Source of the DNA: Leucocoprinus leucothites
Taxonomy: Eukaryota > Basidiomycota > Agaricomycetes > Agaricales > Agaricaceae
DNA length: 12,812 nucleotides
Direction: 5' to 3'
NCBI GenBank assembly: GCA_013368445.1
Contig: JAACJO010000107.1
Coordinates: 1 to 12,812, forward strand
Under the pieces are notes generated by a model that saw nothing but the letters and a program-made list of their open reading frames with translations, made no database searches and was not told the DNA's origin. The translations under genes and the position numbers were made by a program. Position 1 is the first letter of the stretch; each line of letters starts with the position of its first letter. This document shows positions 7,745 to 12,812 of the stretch, piece after piece.

Positions 7745-7795
7745 TTAAAAAGAAGTAGTCTATTCTTCATACTTAAGTTAAAACATTAACTAGTT

Positions 7796-7866
7796 TAGCG
7801 AAATTAGGAATTGAACCCAATCTAACAGATCATGAGACTGTTGTGCAACCGTTACACTATTTCGCT
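7796..7866 (-). tRNA. trnM: tRNA-Met (CAU), first of two
   Basis: A 71-base cloverleaf. Acceptor AGCGAAA pairs with TTTCGCT, discriminator A. D stem GTG/CAC. The anticodon loop CTCATGA gives CAU, with a T-T mismatch closing the stem. T arm TTGGG-TTCAATT-CCTAA. It could be initiator or elongator Met, or a lysidine-modified Ile tRNA; the sequence alone does not settle this. Confidence 0.9.
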
Positions 7867-7970
7867 TATTGTTAGTATTTTTTTTGAATATAAGATACTT
7901 TTTATTGTTAAATTTAATATTTAGCTGATTAGAATACTTTATTTAAAGAAATGTTACAGTTATCACTATT

Positions 7971-7985
7971 AAAAAAATTTTTTTT
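7971..7985. repeat. A7T8 palindrome in tRNA spacer
   Basis: Seven A directly followed by eight T. The same kind of element occurs at 8522-8537, 9233-9250 and 9508-9522, and with one or a few bases between the A and T blocks at 6651-6670 and 10812-10827. All lie between minus-strand genes. Confidence 0.7.
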
Positions 7986-8035
7986 ATATTAATATATTAA
8001 TTACTTATCTAAGACAAGATAAAGTATATCTTTAG

Positions 8036-8109
8036 GGTAAAATCAGAGACTCGAACTCTGATCATCGTCGCCACAAAACGTCATTTTAACCTATTAAACT
8101 AATTCTACC
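8036..8109 (-). tRNA. trnH: tRNA-His (GUG) with encoded extra 5' G
   Basis: A 74-base cloverleaf whose acceptor is eight pairs long, GGTAGAAT with ATTTTACC. The outermost G pairs with C at the discriminator position. This encoded G-1:C73 pair is the histidine identity hallmark. The anticodon loop TTGTGGC gives GUG. T arm CAGAG-TTCGAGT-CTCTG. Confidence 0.93.
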
Positions 8110-8288
8110 TCTTTTATTTTTTATATTTTTCTAGCAAAATTTTTATTTTACCAAATATAAAATAATATTCTACCACTACAGTCTTTTTTTAATATTTAAA
8201 TATAGATAGTAAACACAAAACTTATAGATAATGATAGTTAAATTGAGCAAACTAATGTAGTGTTCTTAGTATGGATTACCTTAAAAGA

Positions 8289-8361
8289 AGCCGAAAAAAG
8301 GAATTGAACCTTTATTTTACCGTCATGAATGGTAAGTTTTAACCATTTAAACTATTTCAGC
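8289..8361 (-). tRNA. trnM: tRNA-Met (CAU), second of two
   Basis: A 73-base cloverleaf. Acceptor GCTGAAA with TTTCGGC (one U-G), discriminator U. Anticodon loop TTCATGA gives CAU; the stem is closed by an A-C mismatch. T arm AAAGG-TTCAATT-CCTTT. It differs strongly from the other CAU tRNA, as expected for an initiator/elongator pair. Confidence 0.9.
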
Positions 8362-8729
8362 GTTAATTTGACTTGTAGGAATGGAATAAAAAATAACAAA
8401 TGTAAGATGATTAAACTAATTAGACTACTTAACTTATATTTGTACTTTAAGTAAGGCTAAAGATTTACTGCGCTATAGCAATTTTAAAAATTTAAAGCAT
8501 TAATAGATATGACGCAATATTAAAAAAATTTTTTTTTATAGTGGGTTAGGTATATCTATAACTCAGATTTTGTTTTTTTTAATTTTCTGATTTCTCTAAA
8601 TATTAATAAGTATAGGTATAGGTGTTTGCTTACTAATATAGTTACTAAATAAATTTAATGTAGTTAATTTGATTTATATATCAAAAACCAATACAAACCA
8701 TGTTTATTATTATTTTTTTTACTGCATTT

Positions 8730-8747
8730 TTTTATTTAAACAACTAA
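8730..8747. repeat. 18-base dispersed repeat, copy 1
   Basis: TTTTATTTAAACAACTAA is identical to 9119-9136. The string just before and overlapping it (GCATTTTTTTATTTA at 8724-8738) also occurs at 6934-6948. Confidence 0.75.
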
Positions 8748-9118
8748 AAGTTTCTCATTTTTCTTATATACTATTAATATATTAAATTTTACCTAAACAA
8801 TTTTTCATTTATAATATTTATACCTTAAATTTTTATACTTTTGATTTTCCTAATTACTATTTATGTTGCCAAAGTTAAGTAACTATTGCACTGCAATAAT
8901 ATAAATTGAAAACACTAGCTACTTTTTAACTTTAAATTGTTTTACTTTAGCTCTATCAAGTAATTCAGTTTTAGATATCCTAATTCTCTTTTAAAACTAA
9001 CCATTATTATTTTTTTTTTAAGAAAATAAACTTTCTTATCCGAAAACACACCCAAAGAAATTTATTAAAATAATTGAGTATTTTTCATACAACAATTAAT
9101 ATAGATAGGTAAGCAAAA

Positions 9119-9136
9119 TTTTATTTAAACAACTAA
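9119..9136. repeat. 18-base dispersed repeat, copy 2
   Basis: Identical to 8730-8747, in the same orientation and within the same spacer. Confidence 0.75.
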
Positions 9137-9270
9137 GGTATTATTTCTCTATCATATCTAGTAATTTTTTTTAATTAAATCCGTATTATAAATAATATTA
9201 GAAAACTTAATTTATAAATTATAATCAAAAACAAAAAAAAATTTTTTTTTAATTTAAGTGGTTTAAAGTA

Positions 9271-9331
9271 GTCGGTCCGGATCGGTTTTATATGCGATCA
9301 ATTGCGCATTACTTGACGTAGTGTTGGAAAT
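9271..9331. other. GC-rich island in AT-rich spacer
   Basis: About 60 bases containing GTCGGTCCGGATCGG and TGCGATCAATTGCGCA stand out from surroundings that are almost pure A+T. Short internal pairings are possible (GATCG with CGATC; TGCG with CGCA). It resembles the GC clusters found in some fungal mitochondrial genomes; no gene is recognised. Confidence 0.55.
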
Positions 9332-9430
9332 TACTTTTTAGATTCTAGAGTTTAAAGTTAAAAAAACTACTTTATTTAAATACTGATAATTATTTTTTTT
9401 GACTAGACTATCTGGTTTGCAGATAATTAT

Positions 9431-9502
9431 TGGAAACACCTGGGCTCGAACCAGAACTTTCCCCTTAAAAGGGGGACACTCAACCACTCGAGTTCTGCTT
9501 CC
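9431..9502 (-). tRNA. trnK: tRNA-Lys (UUU)
   Basis: A 72-base cloverleaf. Acceptor GGAAGCA with TGTTTCC, discriminator A. D stem ACTC/GAGT. Anticodon stem TCCCC/GGGGA with loop CTTTTAA gives UUU. T loop TTCGAGC. Confidence 0.94.
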
Positions 9503-9579
9503 TAATTAAAAAAATTTTTTTTGTCTAAAAAAACTCTATGTTAAAAGTTGCGAATTTAAATGGATTGTATTGAATTGGA

Positions 9580-9617
9580 TTGAAACTCTAATACAATTAA
9601 TTATATTAGAGTTTCAA
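9580..9617. repeat. 14-bp perfect hairpin next to trnR
   Basis: TTGAAACTCTAATA (9580-9593) and its exact reverse complement (9604-9617) enclose a 10-base loop. The stem ends one base from the 3' end of trnR. On the transcribed strand it lies immediately downstream of that tRNA. It may act in processing, stability or termination; this is inference. Confidence 0.9.
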
Positions 9618-9618
9618 A

Positions 9619-9690
9619 GACATCTTATTGGAATCGAACCAATATTCTTATGCTTCGAAGGCACACGCTTTACCTTTCAGCTAAAGATGT
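9619..9690 (-). tRNA. trnR: tRNA-Arg (UCG)
   Basis: A 72-base cloverleaf. Acceptor ACATCTT with AAGATGT, fully paired, and an unusual discriminator C. Anticodon stem TGTGC/GCATA with loop CTTCGAA gives UCG, reading CGN arginine codons. T arm contains TTCGATT. Confidence 0.93.
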
Positions 9691-10106
9691 TTACTACTAC
9701 TATTACTAGTAAAATTGTTAAGAGTTTAGAATGAACTAATAAATACTACAACATTTGGTTTTTTAAATTAAAAAATTTGAACTGAATAACTTAAACAGCT
9801 ATACTTATACTACATTAGTCTTCAGATAAAGCAATAATTATGAAATACTATATATTTTAATTCTAATATATCTTTTATAGTTTAAATTTTAGATTAAAAT
9901 TAACCATTTCATGATACTTTATCTTTATAATAGGTGAAAAGTGATTTTAACTTTTTTTGTAAGTTTAAAGTTAGTATTTTTAAAAAGTAATAAAAATAAA
10001 CCTACAAAATATCTTGAAGTGCTTTTGTAAAATTTCTTTTATATGAGATATTTAATTAAGAGTGTAAGCTTAACCAAGTAGTTATTAATTACTTTTTTAG
10101 TTTTAA
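9691..10106. other. trnR-trnL spacer, no gene seen
   Basis: AT-rich sequence of 416 bases with no recognisable gene, tRNA or strong inverted repeat. A lone TTTGAACTG at about 9777 resembles a T loop, but no acceptor or anticodon arm can be built round it. Confidence 0.6.
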
Positions 10107-10186
10107 TACGAGTAAAGAGACTTGAACTCTTACAATAAAATTATGAGCACCTAAAACCCACCCGGCTACCATTTCGGCATACTCGT
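10107..10186 (-). tRNA. trnL: tRNA-Leu (UAG)
   Basis: An 80-base class II tRNA. Acceptor ACGAGTA with TACTCGT, discriminator A. Anticodon stem TGGGT/GCTCA encloses loop TTTAGGT, giving UAG for CUN leucine. A short variable-arm hairpin and T arm AAGAG-TTCAAGT-CTCTT follow. Confidence 0.93.
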
Positions 10187-10525
10187 TAATTAAGTTAATA
10201 TTTTATAGAACAGATCTTCTTTTTATTAAAAAAGAAACAAAGCAATAAATTTACAGCGCCAAAAGGATTTACTTTATACAAATAATATCCTTAATTATAG
10301 TTAAGGAATCGTATCATAGTTTATGGTTTAAGTTATACTAACGATTAATAATTTAGAGTGATCTGCTCTTTTTTTTAATCTTAGTCTTTAGTGTTCACAT
10401 TAAAGACAGGGGGTGCATTTGATTGCAAAATTTAACCTGCTTAAATTTGATTAGCTAGATTAAATTCTTAATTCCCTTGTTTTTATTAATTATTATTAAA
10501 ACTTATAATTATATAAATATATAGA
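10187..10525. other. trnL-atp9 spacer with structured elements
   Basis: No gene is supported in these 339 bases downstream of atp9. There is a 7-bp hairpin at 10288-10307 (TCCTTAA with TTAAGGA) and, at 10374-10464, a compact group of inverted repeats that folds into a cloverleaf-like outline (listed separately). Confidence 0.65.
10374..10464. other. Cloverleaf-like structured element, not a recognised tRNA
   Basis: An outer 8-bp stem (TTTAATCT 10374-10381 with AGATTAAA 10457-10464) encloses a 7-bp hairpin GTCTTTA/TAAAGAC (10384-10407), a GC-richer middle part with TGCA-TTTGAT-TGCA, and a 3-bp GCT/AGC arm. It is tRNA-sized at 91 bases, but no valid anticodon arm or TTC-type T loop can be drawn on either strand. 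Confidence 0.5.
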
Positions 10526-10750
<225 letters not shown>

Positions 10751-10914
10751 TTATTGCAAATATGTTATATGATAGCGTCTAACATATTAAGTTTTATTAA
10801 TACACTTTTATAAAAAAAAAGTTTTTTATTTAATTATAAACATTTAAATAAATACTTAGTTATCGCCAAAAACTAAAAAAGCCAATTTAAAATTACTAAA
10901 TAATCTAATTATTA

Positions 10915-10986
10915 TGCCCTGGGAAAGAATCGAACTTCCATATCTATATCTTCAGTATAGCGCTTTGACCACTAAGCAACCAAGGC
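10915..10986 (-). tRNA. trnF: tRNA-Phe (GAA)
   Basis: A 72-base cloverleaf. Acceptor GCCTTGG with CCAGGGC (one U-G), discriminator A. Anticodon stem CTATA/TATAG with loop CTGAAGA gives GAA. T arm GGAAG-TTCGATT-CTTTC. A plus-strand open frame over it is only an antisense shadow. Confidence 0.95.
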
Positions 10987-11234
10987 TTAAAAAATATTTT
11001 TTTTATTTTCTTAAATTGTTTATACTAATTAATCTTCTTTTAGTTATATTAAAAAAAATAAAGTTAAAAATTTTAAGGATATCTCTCTTGTTTAAACCAA
11101 ATAAGTAAAAATTATTCGTATATAAAATATATATAAATTTTTTTAAAATTTAAAGAATTTAAAATTACAAAATAAAAAAAATATTTTTTATAAAAGTATC
11201 GATGTTAATATAGTCTCATCATTTAAAAATTATT
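10987..11234. promoter_or_regulatory. Divergent spacer between trnF and rnl, candidate start region
   Basis: About 250 bases of nearly pure A+T separate the minus-strand gene block from plus-strand rnl, so transcription in both directions may start here. I cannot name a promoter motif, since no consensus for this lineage is evident. The call rests on the divergent layout only. Confidence 0.3.
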
Positions 11235-12812
11235 TAAAGTTAATTAAAGGGGTTATTAAGGAAAACTAAGGCAAATTTATACATATAAGGAGGGTAAACC
11301 AAATGCTTAAAAAAATCTATTTTTTTTTTAAGAAAAATTAGGTTTTAAATACTATTTAAGCGATCCTAAGGTAAACCTTATTAGTTAATTACTTCCCGAA
11401 GTAAAACATTTCAGTAGGGAAAGGAAAGGAAATCAACCGAGACTCCGAGAGTAACGGCGAGTGAAATCGGACTAGCCTGAGACAATAATATAACTTATTA
11501 ATATAAATTGAAAAAATAAAACTAGATAAATTCTATCGTTTTACTAAAAAAGGTCAAAAACATTAAGTCCTGTAGGTTTATATTATATATTTATATTATA
11601 GTATATTATAATTGACAAGGCTCTGCTTATAGGTAGCAACCTAGAAATGTATTATAAGTCTTTAAATAAAGATTAGTTGATTACAAGAGTTTTAAAATAA
11701 AAATTATTTAATCTTTATGTTTATATTACCTAGAGTCGCTAAGACAGTATAAATATAAAAGAAGTAGTTTTTAAAGTTTTAAAGCTTTATCTACAACTCT
11801 TTATTTATTTAAAAAGTACGATGAGAGAAAACTTGTCGGAATAAAGGGGAACCATCCTCTAAGGCTAAGTATTATAAATTTAGCGATAGTGAAAAAGTAC
11901 TGTGAAGGAAAAGTTTGAAAAGCAAGTAGTATACAACAAAATAAGTTTATATTTATTAATTTAATTATAAATGCATTGGTGAAATAGATCATGAATTAGT
12001 AACTCTATAAGCAGTCGGAATTCTAAATTTTAGAATAACGGCGTACCTTTTGCATAATGGGTCAGCAACTTAATAATAGTAGCAAGGTTAAAAGCCTTAG
12101 CGAAAGCGACTAGATTAGCGAAAGCGACCTTGTAATACAGTCTGAGCTAACGTGGGAAAGTTACTATTATTAGACCCGAAGCCAGGTGATCTTACTTAGA
12201 CCAGATTATAATGGATCGAACGGGTGAATGTTGCATAATTCTCCGAAGAGTTTAAGTAAGCGGTGAAATGCCAATCTGACCTGGTGCTAGCTGGTTTTCT
12301 ACGAAACATATTAAAGTATGACATCTACCTACCCTATTAATAGTATTAGGAAAGTTTTCTTATTTTTTTAAGAAGACTTAAAGATTTATGGAGGTACAGC
12401 AAATAGTTTCCCAACAAATGAATTTATTTGACTTCTTGGTTTATTTAATCAAGAGCAATATTCAAGCGTTCAGGTTGCGGGGACCTAGAAAATCTTACCT
12501 TTGGAAGCGAATCTCGGAATTACATAAATTGATGGTAGATATTCAGACTACTCAAGCTAAGTTGGGTAGTCAAGACGGAAACAGCCGAGAACACTGATCA
12601 AGGTCCCAAATGATTGTTAAGTGAAATTAAGGACGTAAGAATATCGTATACAGCTGTGAAGTGAGCCTGGCAGTCGCTACTTATAATGAACGTTTGTAAC
12701 AACGCATCAGCAGTCTTTGATATATTAATATATTAAATATAGATACTGGCGCCGAAAATTTAACGGGTCTTAAACAATCAACCGATATCGTGTTGGTTAA
12801 CTTTAATAGTTA
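11235..12812 (+). rRNA. rnl: Mitochondrial large-subunit rRNA, 5' part (domains I and most of II)
   Basis: The 5' part of the 23S-like rRNA, running off the window. Conserved blocks recognised in order: AAAGGAAATCAACCGAGACT and TAACGGCGAGTGAA (about 11424-11465); GGAACCATCCTCTAAGGCTAAGTA and AGCGATAGTGAAAAAGTACTGTGAAGG (about 11848-11910, each given as landmark only); GGCGTACCTTTTGCATAATGGGTCAGC (about 12040-12066); GACCCGAAGCCAGGTGATCT; CTAGCTGGTTTTCTACGAAA (about 12287-12306); GACGGAAACAGCC and AAGGTCCCAAATGATTGTTAAGTG (about 12574-12624). These follow bacterial order without large gaps, so no intron lies in this part. Variable expansions lie at about 11490-11800. The exact 5' end is an estimate from the helix-1 region. 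The open frames within it on either strand are shadows. Confidence 0.95.

Larger units (their letters stand above)
8362..9430. other. Long trnM-trnK spacer, no gene seen
   Basis: The largest gene-free stretch here, about 1.07 kb and very AT-rich. I find no tRNA or credible reading frame. It holds two copies of an 18-base repeat (8730-8747, 9119-9136), A/T palindromes (8522-8537, 9233-9250), a 15-base palindrome at 8884-8898 (TATTGCA-C-TGCAATA) and a small GC-rich island at 9271-9331. Confidence 0.65.

Noticed and set aside
10374..10464. tRNA-Cys or tRNA-Ala, because of a TTGCAAA or TTTGCAA string
   Set aside because: With either anticodon register the flanking five-base strands do not pair, and no T arm is present.
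10914..11108. Plus-strand open frame of 64 codons
   Set aside because: Its first third is the antisense of trnF and the rest is low-complexity A+T; it resembles no protein family.
11801..11992. Minus-strand open frame of 63 codons
   Set aside because: It lies antisense to conserved domain I sequence of rnl.
12388..12597. Plus-strand open frame of 69 codons
   Set aside because: It lies within rnl domain II; the sequence follows rRNA conservation, not codon structure.

Overview
This window is a piece of a fungal mitochondrial chromosome. The evidence is the gene set (cox2, nad3, nad2, atp8, atp9, eleven tRNA genes and the first part of the large-subunit rRNA gene), very high A+T, no ribosome-binding sites, and the nad2/nad3 pair sharing one base. 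Agaricomycete-like basidiomycetes often carry linear-plasmid DNA polymerase remnants of the kind seen here, so a basidiomycete is my best guess; the sequence alone does not prove the lineage.

Layout. From 1 to about 3460 lie cox2, a 540-base spacer rich in small hairpins, then nad3 and nad2, all on the minus strand. From about 3750 to 5950, on the opposite strand, lies a broken family B, protein-primed DNA polymerase gene of the kind carried by fungal linear mitochondrial plasmids. All exonuclease and polymerase signature motifs can still be read, but they are scattered over three frames and interrupted by stops. A run of 13 G follows it, then atp8 (52 codons, minus strand). From 6687 to 10186 ten tRNA genes lie on the minus strand (Gly, Ile, Ser, Glu, Met, His, Met, Lys, Arg, Leu) with long AT-rich spacers. 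A second, shorter and more decayed DNA polymerase fragment sits between trnI and trnS, again on the plus strand. atp9 and trnF follow on the minus strand. From about 11235 the large rRNA gene (rnl) runs on the plus strand and leaves the window inside domain II.

How it fits together. The native protein and tRNA genes point one way from trnF to cox2, as expected for long precursor RNAs punctuated by tRNAs and cut into mature messages. rnl is transcribed divergently, so the AT-rich gap between trnF and rnl is a candidate start region for both directions. cox2 (complex IV), nad2 and nad3 (complex I) and atp8 and atp9 (ATP synthase Fo) encode inner-membrane respiratory subunits. The two polymerase remnants run against this block and look like fossils of at least one plasmid invasion, probably two. 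No intron, homing endonuclease or CRISPR array is visible. The most interesting content is the pair of polymerase fossils, the G13 tract and repeated atp8 tail beside the first of them, and several hairpin or cloverleaf-like elements in the spacers.
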